Assembly: GCA_902765885.1 (NCBI GenBank)
Contig: CACXBN010000198.1
Location: 1 to 13,486 of the forward strand
Reading direction: 5' to 3'
DNA length: 13,486 nt
Source of the DNA: an uncultured Ruminococcus sp.
GTDB taxonomy: Bacteria > Bacillota > Clostridia > Oscillospirales > CAG-272
Made by a program: the position numbers and the translations under genes. This document shows, one piece after another, positions 1 to 7,014 of this stretch; position 1 is the first letter of the stretch; each line of letters starts with the position of its first letter. The notes below the pieces were generated by a model. It ran no database searches. It saw only the letters and a list, made by a program, of their open reading frames with translations, and was not told the origin of the DNA.

Positions 1-1
1 C

Positions 2-1156
2 GATAAAATACTGTCGGGAGAGAATTATCTTGAGTGTATAGATGACTATGATGTTGTTTTTAAAAGCCCGGGAGTAGTGCTGCCCAGACATCGCAGCGAA
101 TACAAAGCATACATAACGTCGCAGATAGAACAGTTTCTGAAATGTTTCGGCAGGCGTACCATAGGCATAACCGGAACAAAAGGAAAGAGCACAACAACGT
201 CTCTTCTTTATCACGTTCTCAGCTCATCGGGTATGAAATGCACCCTTGCCGGGAATATCGGCATACCCGTGTTCGATATAGACGAAGAGGCAGAGAACGA
301 TGGAGACACAAAAATAGTTCTTGAGCTTTCCTGCCATCAGCTTGAATATTGTGACTACTCACCATCTACGGCACTGTTTTTGAATGTCTATGAAGATCAT
401 CTCGACCATTACGGAAGCGTGGAGCTGTACAGAAAAGCGAAAACCAATATATATACGCATCAGTCTGAGAATGATATTCTTTATTGCCTGCCGGAATTTG
501 TGCCTGAAGAAGGAACATTCAAAAGCCGGGTACGCCTGGTAGATGTGAAAGAGCTCCCGTTTAAGAGTTTTGAAGAACTTAAAGGCGCAAAGCTAAGAGG
601 AGAGCACAATCTTACAGACTGCGCGTTTGTTTACGCAGTTGCATCATCTCTCGGAATCGGAGACGACGAGTTTGCGGATGCTGTTGTGACTTTCTCGCCT
701 CTTCCTCACAGACTTGAGATGATAGGGAAAAAGAACGGAGCGGAATACTACGACGATTCGATATCCACAACGGCAGAATCGACCATGAATGCGATTAAAA
801 GCATAAAAAACGCAAAAACGATCATTCTGGGCGGGATGGACAGAGGAATACATTACAAAGAGCTTATAGACTTTCTCTTAGACTGCGGAATAAAGAACAT
901 TGCATTCATGTACGAATCAGGCAAAAGAATGTATGATCTTCTGTTAAAAGAAAACAGCATAAGCAACCATCATCTGAAGGCCGGAGTAAATGTCAGGCTG
1001 TTCGATAATCTGAAGGATGCGGTAAGCTGGGCCGTTGCAAACACTTTTGACGGTGAGGCGTGTATTCTGTCTCCTGCTTCCGCAAGCTACGGAGACTTCA
1101 AAAACTTTGAAGAACGCGGTGACATGTACCGCAGAATGATATTTGAAAACGAATAG
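2..1156 (+). CDS. murD: MurD-type Mur ligase (UDP-N-acetylmuramoyl-L-alanine--D-glutamate ligase), 5' end outside the window
   Basis: The reading frame is open from position 2, so the gene begins before the window; the GTG at 77 is internal. The codons before it read like the MurD N-domain segment ending in KSPGV. Visible length is 384 residues against about 450 for the family. Visible signatures: ATP-binding P-loop GITGTKGKSTT (nt 164-196), a central SCHQLEYCDYSP segment, LNVYEDHLDHYGS, the LPHRLE plus YDDSISTTAES region, ILGGMDRG, and the C-terminal SPASASYGDFKNFEERG motif. MurD adds D-glutamate to UDP-MurNAc-L-Ala in the cytoplasm during peptidoglycan synthesis. The P-loop has Lys-Gly-Lys-Ser where most MurD proteins have Asn-Gly-Lys-Thr. 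No division/wall cluster genes follow; a terminator comes directly after the stop. It could be a paralogous Mur ligase rather than the main MurD. Confidence 0.85.
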   Translation, partial: DKILSGENYLECIDDYDVVFKSPGVVLPRHRSEYKAYITSQIEQFLKCFGRRTIGITGTKGKSTTTSLLYHVLSSSGMKCTLAGNIGIPVFDIDEEAENDGDTKIVLELSCHQLEYCDYSPSTALFLNVYEDHLDHYGSVELYRKAKTNIYTHQSENDILYCLPEFVPEEGTFKSRVRLVDVKELPFKSFEELKGAKLRGEHNLTDCAFVYAVASSLGIGDDEFADAVVTFSPLPHRLEMIGKKNGAEYYDDSISTTAESTMNAIKSIKNAKTIILGGMDRGIHYKELIDFLLDCGIKNIAFMYESGKRMYDLLLKENSISNHHLKAGVNVRLFDNLKDAVSWAVANTFDGEACILSPASASYGDFKNFEERGDMYRRMIFENE

Positions 1157-1188
1157 AAAAAAGGCTTCACGATTGTGAAGCCTTTTTT
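1157..1188. terminator. Bidirectional intrinsic terminator between the Mur ligase and the OB-like lipoprotein gene
   Basis: The stem AAGGCTTCAC pairs perfectly with GTGAAGCCTT around a GATT loop. An A-run lies on the left and a T-run on the right, so it can end transcription from both strands. It starts right after the ligase stop codon and lies 16 bases beyond the end of the convergent lipoprotein gene. Confidence 0.9.
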
Positions 1189-1203
1189 ATTAGTGTGTAC
1201 CTG

Positions 1204-1917
1204 TTATTTAACTACTGTCACAGATGTGATGTGGGTGTTGACTCCGTTGTACCAGTAAAGGAAGCCTTCAATGTCGACTTTGTCGCCGGCTTTGAGTTCG
1301 CCAACAGTCTTGTATACTTCGGTTTCTGTGTTTCTGAGATAGTATTCAACACAGAAGGTGTATTTTTCTCCGTCTTTGGATACGGTTACGTATATGTCGT
1401 CACCGGGTTCGCCGTTCTTGTATTCAATGCCTTCAACTGTAAGGCCCTTGAAAGATACGAATTTGTTCTGATGTTTAACAAGATCGTCTTTTCCGAGAAG
1501 ATCTGTAACATCAAGAGCCGGAGCGATGTATGTGCTGCCTTCGAGAATTTCGAATGTTGCGTCAACGATCTCAACTTCACCTGACCATTCAGCCTTGGTT
1601 CCCGTTACTTTGATCTTTGTACCCGGAACGAGCTTTGCATTGTCCGCTTCAGAGCAAGCCATGTTGTAAAGGAAATATCCGCCGTCAGCATCCTGTGTGT
1701 AAACAGTAACCTGGTCGTTCCACCATGACTGTTTGTCCTGAACATATGTTTCGATTACGACAGCTGCATCGATTTCGGCTGCCTCGTATTCGGCATATGT
1801 CATAACGCCTTCACCCTTTTTGGTGTCGGGTTTGTTGTTATCATTGGTCCCCTTGTCGCACGCTACAAAGCCGAGTGCCAGCACTGCAACCAGTAAAACA
1901 GCGATAATCTTCTTCAT
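1204..1917 (-). CDS. Secreted lipoprotein with two tandem OB-fold-like domains, function unknown
   Basis: 237 residues. A type II signal peptide ends in FVAC, with Cys20 the likely lipidated residue, so the protein should sit on the outer face of the membrane. A short Lys/Asn/Asp-rich linker (about 21-37) follows. Two domains, about 38-125 and 130-237, each show an OB-like pattern: beta-rich, a 'PGTKIKVTG' or 'AGDKVDIEG' turn, and a final strand pair (second domain ends GFLYWYNGVNTHITSVTV). OB-like domains of this kind are common in secreted Firmicutes and Bacteroidetes proteins. No catalytic motif was recognised. The start is supported by AAGGAGAG just upstream of the ATG. It has its own promoter (1990-2018) and a bidirectional terminator downstream, but no terminator separates it from the upstream solute-binding protein gene, so read-through is possible. 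The OB assignment comes from pattern only. Confidence 0.75.
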   Translation of the reverse strand: MKKIIAVLLVAVLALGFVACDKGTNDNNKPDTKKGEGVMTYAEYEAAEIDAAVVIETYVQDKQSWWNDQVTVYTQDADGGYFLYNMACSEADNAKLVPGTKIKVTGTKAEWSGEVEIVDATFEILEGSTYIAPALDVTDLLGKDDLVKHQNKFVSFKGLTVEGIEYKNGEPGDDIYVTVSKDGEKYTFCVEYYLRNTETEVYKTVGELKAGDKVDIEGFLYWYNGVNTHITSVTVVK

Positions 1918-1964
1918 TTCTTCTCTCCTTCTTTCAAAAAAAGAATAAAATAAAAATGTAAAAT

Positions 1965-1986
1965 ATCAGACGCTTACGCGTTTGAT
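1965..1986. promoter_or_regulatory. Inverted repeat at the transcription start of the lipoprotein gene (possible operator or mRNA 5' hairpin)
   Basis: ATCAGACGC and GCGTTTGAT form a 9-base inverted repeat (one G-T mismatch at DNA level, a wobble pair in RNA) around TTAC. It lies immediately downstream of the -10 box of the minus-strand promoter, roughly +1 to +20. It could bind a repressor or form a stabilising hairpin at the 5' end of the mRNA. No T-run follows it, so it is not a terminator. Confidence 0.5.
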
Positions 1987-1989
1987 TTT

Positions 1990-2018
1990 ATTATACAATC
2001 ATATTTTTGAATCGTCAA
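1990..2018 (-). promoter_or_regulatory. Sigma-A type promoter for the OB-like lipoprotein gene
   Basis: On the minus strand, TTGACG (2013-2018) and TATAAT (1990-1995) are separated by exactly 17 bases. It sits 12 bases past the stop of the solute-binding protein gene, so the lipoprotein can be transcribed independently of the transporter operon. The predicted start near 1983 gives a leader of about 65 bases. Confidence 0.8.
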
Positions 2019-2030
2019 TGGACAATAGAA

Positions 2031-3671
2031 CTATTTTTTCCTGCTTTTGATGTAATTAATACTTACATATACAACAATTAAGACCCAGACTGCGACAAGG
2101 ACAATCAGCAGTGTTCGCGTTGCTGCCGGAAGTTCTCCGAGCTCAGCTTTTCCGGGGATCGAACCGCTCTGTCCTACTTTTATCTGATCCAGTCGGTAGA
2201 GTGATGATATTTTTGAATAAAGATTAGAAATATATTCATCATCAATGCTCCCGGCTTCAATCAAAGTCTTGTTCCTGCGCATATCTTTCGTGACTTCTTC
2301 GATAAGCTGGCCGGCTGCATCCCTCAGAGATGTGGAACCGTTGAAAACGGGAGTAACAAACGTGTTTTCAATATTGTCGATAAGAAGCATCTTAGCTTTC
2401 AGTTTGACATCGTAATGCTCTTCGTCTTTCCCGATGTCTCTCAGATACTGAGTGAACTTTTCACCTTCAAGAGCCTTTGATGTCACCGGAAGGTAACCTT
2501 CAGTCCCTGAATAAGCAAGCTGAACTTCATCGGTGAGAAGGAATTGAACGAAAAGCCATGATGCAAGAACTTCATCGGGATCTTTCTTGTTGAAGATGCA
2601 GATGGAGGGGCCCTGTGATATCATTTTCGGATTTTCGGTGTCATACTGCGGAATCGGGTAAACAGCTGTTTCAAATTCCACGACATCGGATTTATGAATA
2701 TCCATGAGAGGAGCCGATGACCCCATCCATGTCGCGCCTGCCGTTGAATCAACGGCGAACAGGCACTGACCTGCATTAAGAAAGTTGCCTGGATATGATG
2801 AGATCTTGAAGGTGGAGAATGCCCCGTTTCTGTTATCTCCGTCTTTTTTTGCTGCGATTGATATTTCCTTCAGTATCTCACCTGTAGTATCGTTAAAAAT
2901 GAGAATGTCTCCTTCTGATGTCGAATAACCCGCATCTTTTTGTTTCAGCATTGAGATCATCATATTGTCCGTGGACTTATATATGAACGGAATCAGGACT
3001 TTCTGACCGTTGACTGTATAATTCCCGTCGGCATCCTTGGATTTCATGGCCGCGAGTGACACTTCCCATACGAAATCCCATGTGAGAATATCCGGAATCT
3101 CGTAACCCATTTTTTCAATATAAGTTTTGTTGAGATAGCATGCCTCGGTGGAACGCATAAAAGGCACGGCATAATGATGTTCACCGATCACACATTCTTT
3201 GAGAAATTCGGGAACTATTTCATCGTATTCCGGAGCATCGAACGGTATTTCTGATCCACCGAGTCCGAACTTAGGATCATTCATAAGATCATCAAGAGGG
3301 ACAACTACATTGACACCTGTCATGTATGTGGCAATATGGTCGGGATATGTTATGCAAACATTCGGGGTCGTGTCGGTTGAAATGTTTGTGATAACGTCGT
3401 TATATATATTGCCGTAGTCATTGTACGGTTTCAGGTTCACCTTGATATTCGGATAGTATTTGTTGAATTCAGCTATCGCATTTTTGTAAATATCTCTCTG
3501 AGCCTGGTTGTTGTCGTTTTTGGACCAGAATGTTATTTCTACGGATTTGTCAGTGTCAAAGCTTTCGGGAATCACGAATTCATTTCTCCCGGTTGAGCCG
3601 TGGCAGGCAGACAGCATCAGTGAAGAGAAGATAATCAAGCAGATAAGAGTAAATGAAGCGGCTCTTTTCAT
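2031..3671 (-). CDS. ABC transporter extracellular solute-binding lipoprotein (family 1, carbohydrate type) with an extra C-terminal transmembrane helix
   Basis: 546 residues. The lipobox LSAC has Cys23 as lipid anchor. The body begins with a typical family 1 sugar-binding start (VEITFWSKN at about 45-53, then a FNKYYPNIKV segment) and carries later family features such as ASWLFVQFLLTDEVQ and an EGYLPVTSKA segment. This protein would capture a sugar or oligosaccharide outside the cell and deliver it to the two permeases encoded just upstream. It is about 100 residues longer than usual; the extra part ends in a hydrophobic helix (520-541) followed by KSRKK, predicted to be a second membrane anchor. 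The start overlaps the permease 2 stop by four bases (ATGA, 3668-3671), and AGGAGG lies nine bases upstream. The substrate cannot be told from sequence. Confidence 0.88.
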   Translation of the reverse strand: MKRAASFTLICLIIFSSLMLSACHGSTGRNEFVIPESFDTDKSVEITFWSKNDNNQAQRDIYKNAIAEFNKYYPNIKVNLKPYNDYGNIYNDVITNISTDTTPNVCITYPDHIATYMTGVNVVVPLDDLMNDPKFGLGGSEIPFDAPEYDEIVPEFLKECVIGEHHYAVPFMRSTEACYLNKTYIEKMGYEIPDILTWDFVWEVSLAAMKSKDADGNYTVNGQKVLIPFIYKSTDNMMISMLKQKDAGYSTSEGDILIFNDTTGEILKEISIAAKKDGDNRNGAFSTFKISSYPGNFLNAGQCLFAVDSTAGATWMGSSAPLMDIHKSDVVEFETAVYPIPQYDTENPKMISQGPSICIFNKKDPDEVLASWLFVQFLLTDEVQLAYSGTEGYLPVTSKALEGEKFTQYLRDIGKDEEHYDVKLKAKMLLIDNIENTFVTPVFNGSTSLRDAAGQLIEEVTKDMRRNKTLIEAGSIDDEYISNLYSKISSLYRLDQIKVGQSGSIPGKAELGELPAATRTLLIVLVAVWVLIVVYVSINYIKSRKK

Positions 3672-4543
3672 CCTTTTGTTCCTCCTCTCGCAACACCTTC
3701 CATTATTTTATTCCTGAAAACAAGGAACAGTATGATGAGAGGGACGGAAATGACGACTACCGCTGCCATCATTGCGGGAATGTTTTCTCTTCCGAATCCG
3801 TTTTCCCTGATTTCCTGAATTCCGTTTGATACCAGATAGTAATTCGGATCATCCGTTATCAGCCTTGGCCATACATATGAATTCCAGCACTCTATCACTT
3901 TGAGAATGAGGATCGTGACTATGGTCGGACGGCATATCGGTATCATGACTTTAAACATGTATTTCAGGTCAGAGGTCCCGTCGACTTTCGCTGCATAGTA
4001 CAGTTCGTCGGGAACCTGTGCGAAATTTTCTTTCAGAAGGTATATATAGAAGACGGACATTACCGATGGCAGAATGAGGCCGGGAAAACTGTTTCTCAGC
4101 CCGAGATTCGTTATTGTCGTGAAGTTAGTGATAATTACCAGTTCGTTCGGTATCATCATGAGTGCGAGAAAGAGTGTGAAAACAAGATCCTTGCCTCTGA
4201 AATTAAGTCTCGCAAATGCGAATGCGGCGGGAACTGTCACTATTACCATGATGCCGGTGGTGATTACTGTGTAAATGATGGTATTGAGGAAGTATCTGGC
4301 AATCGGAACGGCCGTAAAAGCATCACTGTAATTCTGCAATGTGGGAGAGAAAGTATAGAATTTCGGAATGTATTCCGAATTGTATGTGGCATAGCTTTTT
4401 ACGGAAGTGAGGACCATCCAGTAAAAAGGGAAGAGCACGGCGAGAGCCCAGATGACAAGAAGAAGGTATATTAGGGCTTTGCCGGCTGTGCTTCTTATCT
4501 TTGTCCTTTTTGCTATTTTTTCATAATCCAAAGCTTTGTTCAT
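3668..4543 (-). CDS. Carbohydrate ABC transporter inner-membrane permease, MalG type
   Basis: 291 residues with about six hydrophobic segments, the first following a short charged cytoplasmic N-terminus. The EAA loop that contacts the ATPase is present as YAAKVDGTSDLKYMFKVMIP at about 181-200. The C-terminus GVARGGTKG resembles the conserved end of MalG-family proteins. Together with the MalF-type partner it forms the membrane channel of a CUT1-type sugar importer. GGAGGG six bases upstream supports the start. It follows permease 1 after 12 bases and overlaps the solute-binding protein gene by four, indicating one translationally coupled operon. No ATPase gene is present in the window; such systems in Firmicutes often share a general MsmK-like ATPase encoded elsewhere (family knowledge, not seen here). 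Confidence 0.92.
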   Translation of the reverse strand: MNKALDYEKIAKRTKIRSTAGKALIYLLLVIWALAVLFPFYWMVLTSVKSYATYNSEYIPKFYTFSPTLQNYSDAFTAVPIARYFLNTIIYTVITTGIMVIVTVPAAFAFARLNFRGKDLVFTLFLALMMIPNELVIITNFTTITNLGLRNSFPGLILPSVMSVFYIYLLKENFAQVPDELYYAAKVDGTSDLKYMFKVMIPICRPTIVTILILKVIECWNSYVWPRLITDDPNYYLVSNGIQEIRENGFGRENIPAMMAAVVVISVPLIILFLVFRNKIMEGVARGGTKG

Positions 4544-4555
4544 GACTTACCCTCC

Positions 4556-5446
4556 TTAATAATAAACGTGCTTTCTGCTGATAAGCAGGTTTATGACGGT
4601 AATAGTCAGAACTATTATAAACAGGATTATTGCCGCAGCCGCGGCGTATGAGGGATATCCGCCGCTGTCACCGTAAAGCATGTCGTATATGTATCCGACG
4701 ATTGTGTTCATTTCCGAGGCGTTCAGGTCCGTTCCGAAAATGGCGACGGCATCGCTGTAGGCCTTGAATGCGCCTATGAATCCGGTTATGACCAGATAAA
4801 AGATCATGGGAGAGATCATTGGAAGCGTGATCTTGCGGAATATTCTGAATTTGCCTGCTCCGTCAACTTTTGCCGAATTATAGTAGTCCTGATTGACAGA
4901 GGCCAGGGAGCTTGTAAGAATGAGCACTTTGAAAGGCAGCACGATCCATATCGTGTAAATGCACAATACCAGCATCTTTGCCCAGTACGGCCCTTCGATA
5001 AAGTCGACCGATGATCCGCCAAGCGCCGTTATTATTATATTGATGAGTCCGTCGGAATATGCCGTTTTTCTGAAAAGTATCATGAAGACAAGTCCAACGG
5101 CAAGCGTGTTTGTTACATAGGGAAGAAAATATATTGTCTGGAAAAGATTCCTCAGCTTTTTAATAGAACTCAGACCCAGTGAAATGAGAAGAGCAAACGC
5201 CGTTGAAAGCGGAACGGTTATTATTACCAGAATGAAAGTATTCCTGAGTGCCTGTATGAAGTAGGGATCTCTCAGAACATAGGAATAATTGTATATCCCG
5301 ATCCCGAAAGATGTCTGCGATGCAGAATTGTATCCTTCCTCAAAGGAATATACAAAAACATCTATCAGGGGATAGACCATAAAAATACCGAAAAACAGGA
5401 TGGCAGGCAGCAGATAAAGCCACGCCTTGTTGGTTTTCTTTTCCAT
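4556..5446 (-). CDS. Carbohydrate ABC transporter inner-membrane permease, MalF type
   Basis: 296 residues from the ATG at 5446 (MEKKTNKAW). GGAGG lies just upstream of it. The frame is open further upstream to a TTG at 5509, but that codon is part of the -35 box and has no ribosome binding site, so it is not the start. The first membrane helix begins LLPAILFFGIFMVYPL, typical of MalF/UgpA-type permeases, and about six helices are visible. The EAA loop appears as NSAKVDGAGKFRIFRKITLP near residues 186-205. It is the first gene of the transporter operon and pairs with the MalG-type permease that follows. Confidence 0.92.
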   Translation of the reverse strand: MEKKTNKAWLYLLPAILFFGIFMVYPLIDVFVYSFEEGYNSASQTSFGIGIYNYSYVLRDPYFIQALRNTFILVIITVPLSTAFALLISLGLSSIKKLRNLFQTIYFLPYVTNTLAVGLVFMILFRKTAYSDGLINIIITALGGSSVDFIEGPYWAKMLVLCIYTIWIVLPFKVLILTSSLASVNQDYYNSAKVDGAGKFRIFRKITLPMISPMIFYLVITGFIGAFKAYSDAVAIFGTDLNASEMNTIVGYIYDMLYGDSGGYPSYAAAAAIILFIIVLTITVINLLISRKHVYY

Positions 5447-5472
5447 ACTCCCTCCGTGACTAAAGCTTTTCA

Positions 5473-5492
5473 CTGTGTCAATTTTATCACAG
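5473..5492. promoter_or_regulatory. Palindromic operator candidate over the transporter -10 box
   Basis: CTGTG and CACAG form an exact inverted repeat separated by ten bases, covering the whole -10 hexamer of the leftward promoter. In addition, TTGACACA occurs twice on the minus strand, at 5502-5509 (overlapping the -35) and 5474-5481 (just after the -10). A dimeric sugar-responsive repressor bound here would block transcription. It does not match the CcpA cre consensus. Regulator unknown. Confidence 0.45.
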
Positions 5493-5509
5493 GGTTGTTT
5501 TTGTGTCAA
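5481..5509 (-). promoter_or_regulatory. Sigma-A type promoter of the sugar transporter operon
   Basis: On the minus strand, TTGACA (5504-5509) and TAAAAT (5481-5486) are 17 bases apart. The predicted start of transcription is near 5474, leaving a leader of about 28 bases before the permease 1 start. The strong hexamers overlapped by a palindrome suggest a promoter held off by a repressor. Confidence 0.85.
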
Positions 5510-5559
5510 CGAAGGCGGAGTGATAAGTCCAAAAAAGTCATATGTACGATTCGCCTGTA

Positions 5560-5588
5560 TTGATATTTGCTTTTTTTTAAGCTATAAT
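5560..5588 (+). promoter_or_regulatory. Sigma-A type promoter of the thyA-dfrA-SLH operon
   Basis: TTGATA (5560-5565) and TATAAT (5583-5588) are spaced by 17 bases, partly T-rich. Transcription should start near 5595, giving a leader of about 35 bases before thyA. It diverges from the transporter promoter; the two -35 boxes are about 50 bases apart. Confidence 0.85.
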
Positions 5589-5629
5589 GAAGCCGGTGAA
5601 CACAAAAAATCATGAACGGAGGATTATGC

Positions 5630-6460
5630 ATGTCAAGAGCTGATCAGATTTTCGTGAACAACATGAATGATATCCTTGAAAACGGATTCTGGGATACGGA
5701 TCTTGAGGTCCGCCCCCATTGGGAAGACGGGACACCTGCTCATACGGTTAAAAAATTCTGTATTGTCAACAGGTATGATCTCAGGGAGGAGCTCCCGATT
5801 CTTACCATCCGCCGCACGGCTTTCAAGTCATGCCTGGATGAAATACTGTGGATATGGCAGAAGAAGTCAAACAACATAAAGGATCTCGGCAGCCACATAT
5901 GGGATTCATGGGCTGATGAAAAAGGATCTATCGGCAAAGCGTACGGATATCAGCTTGCAAAGAAGTCCATATACAAAGAAGGAGAATTTGATCAGGTTGA
6001 CCGTGTGCTTTATGATCTCAGACACAATCCTCAGTCAAGAAGAATAATGACCAACATATACAATTTTGAGGATCTTCATGAAATGAACCTTTACCCGTGT
6101 GCGTACTCCATGACATTCAATGTTTCGGGAAAAGTACTGAACGGTATCCTTAATCAGAGAAGCAACGACATGCTGACTGCAAACAACTGGAATGTTCTCC
6201 AGTATTCTCTCCTTCTGATGATGTTTGCACAGGTGTCAGGACTTGAGGCCGGTGAGCTCGTTCACGTTATAGCTGATGCTCACATATACGACAGGCATGT
6301 TGAACTTGTCAAAGAGGTAATTTCAAAAAAACAGCATCCTGCGCCTAAACTTATTATGGACAAATCCGTAACCGATTTTTATGATTTCACAGTCGACTCA
6401 TTCAAGCTTGAAAATTATGAATATGAGGACTTGGGGAAAAAGATTCCGGTGGCAATATGA
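5630..6460 (+). CDS. thyA: Thymidylate synthase (ThyA)
   Basis: 276 residues from the ATG at 5630, which has GGAGG seven bases upstream; the earlier in-frame ATG at 5612 precedes that site and is rejected. ThyA methylates dUMP to dTMP using methylene-tetrahydrofolate and yields dihydrofolate. Visible signatures: DEILWIW with Glu71, the dUMP-phosphate arginines in NPQSRRI, catalytic Cys157 in LYPCAY, QRSND with Arg177 and Asp180, the uracil-binding Asn in NNWNVLQY (about 188), and DAHIYD with His218 and Tyr220. The residue after the catalytic Cys is Ala, not the His of E. coli-type enzymes, and the LGLPFN stretch is TANNWN, so it belongs to a divergent Firmicutes-like subgroup. Its stop overlaps the dfrA start by four bases, fitting the substrate link with DHFR. 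Confidence 0.95.
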   Translation: MSRADQIFVNNMNDILENGFWDTDLEVRPHWEDGTPAHTVKKFCIVNRYDLREELPILTIRRTAFKSCLDEILWIWQKKSNNIKDLGSHIWDSWADEKGSIGKAYGYQLAKKSIYKEGEFDQVDRVLYDLRHNPQSRRIMTNIYNFEDLHEMNLYPCAYSMTFNVSGKVLNGILNQRSNDMLTANNWNVLQYSLLLMMFAQVSGLEAGELVHVIADAHIYDRHVELVKEVISKKQHPAPKLIMDKSVTDFYDFTVDSFKLENYEYEDLGKKIPVAI

Positions 6461-7014
6461 TAGTAGCGATACTCAACTGTGATGAGAAATGGGGAATAGG
6501 GAAAAAGAACGATCTTCTGTTCCACCTTCCTCTCGATATGAAATTTTTCCGTGAAACAACTTCCGGGCACACGGTGGCAATGGGAGAAAACACATTGCTT
6601 AGTTTTCCGGGAGGAAAGCCGCTGAAAAACAGGACAAACATAGTGCTCTCTGCTGATGTGACACACAATTATGAGGGTGTCATAAATGTGCATACATTCG
6701 ACGACTTTCTTGCCGAGATACAGAAGTATTCAAGAAAAGACCGCGTCTATATAATAGGGGGAGCTTCTATATACCGTCAGATGATTCCATACTGCAGGGA
6801 AGTTAAACTCACAAAGGTGCATAAGGACGGCGGGGCGGAAGTATTTATCCCGAATCTTGATGAGATGGACAATTTCGTGGTCATCAGTGAGTCTGAGCCA
6901 ATAATGGACGGTGACATAGAGATCCGGTTTGTGACATATGGAAACAAAAAGCCGAAAAGAATACGGCTCAAAAAAAATAATGAAGAATTATCGACAACAG
7001 GAGACAAAAGATGA
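6457..7014 (+). CDS. dfrA: Dihydrofolate reductase (DHFR)
   Basis: 185 residues. It reduces the dihydrofolate made by ThyA back to tetrahydrofolate. Visible signatures: WGIGKKNDLLFHLP with catalytic Asp27 in LPLDMKFFRETT, the folate-binding arginine in KNRTNIVLS (Arg59), the cofactor loop IIGGASIY (100-107) and LTKV. The cofactor-binding MGR motif reads MGEN, so the position matching E. coli Arg44, which holds the 2'-phosphate of NADPH, is Glu. After the usual end of the fold (RFVTYG) there is a basic tail of about 20 residues (KKPKRIRLKK...), making it longer than the usual 160-170. The start ATG overlaps the thyA stop (ATGA), and the stop overlaps the next start in the same way. The ribosome site is weak (GGTGG), consistent with coupling to thyA. 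Confidence 0.95.
   Translation: MIVAILNCDEKWGIGKKNDLLFHLPLDMKFFRETTSGHTVAMGENTLLSFPGGKPLKNRTNIVLSADVTHNYEGVINVHTFDDFLAEIQKYSRKDRVYIIGGASIYRQMIPYCREVKLTKVHKDGGAEVFIPNLDEMDNFVVISESEPIMDGDIEIRFVTYGNKKPKRIRLKKNNEELSTTGDKR

Noticed and set aside
1195..1584. 129-codon plus-strand frame opposite the OB-like lipoprotein gene
   Set aside because: The minus-strand gene has a lipobox, a ribosome site and a promoter. The plus frame begins inside the terminator zone and has none of these.
5473..5492. Reading the palindrome as a CRP or CcpA site
   Set aside because: The 10-base spacing and arm sequence do not match CRP (TGTGA-N6-TCACA) or the cre consensus. Kept only as an unassigned operator candidate.
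5447..5509. N-terminal extension of permease 1 from the TTG at 5509
   Set aside because: The TTG is part of the TTGACA -35 box and transcription begins downstream of it. GGAGG sits just before the ATG at 5446.
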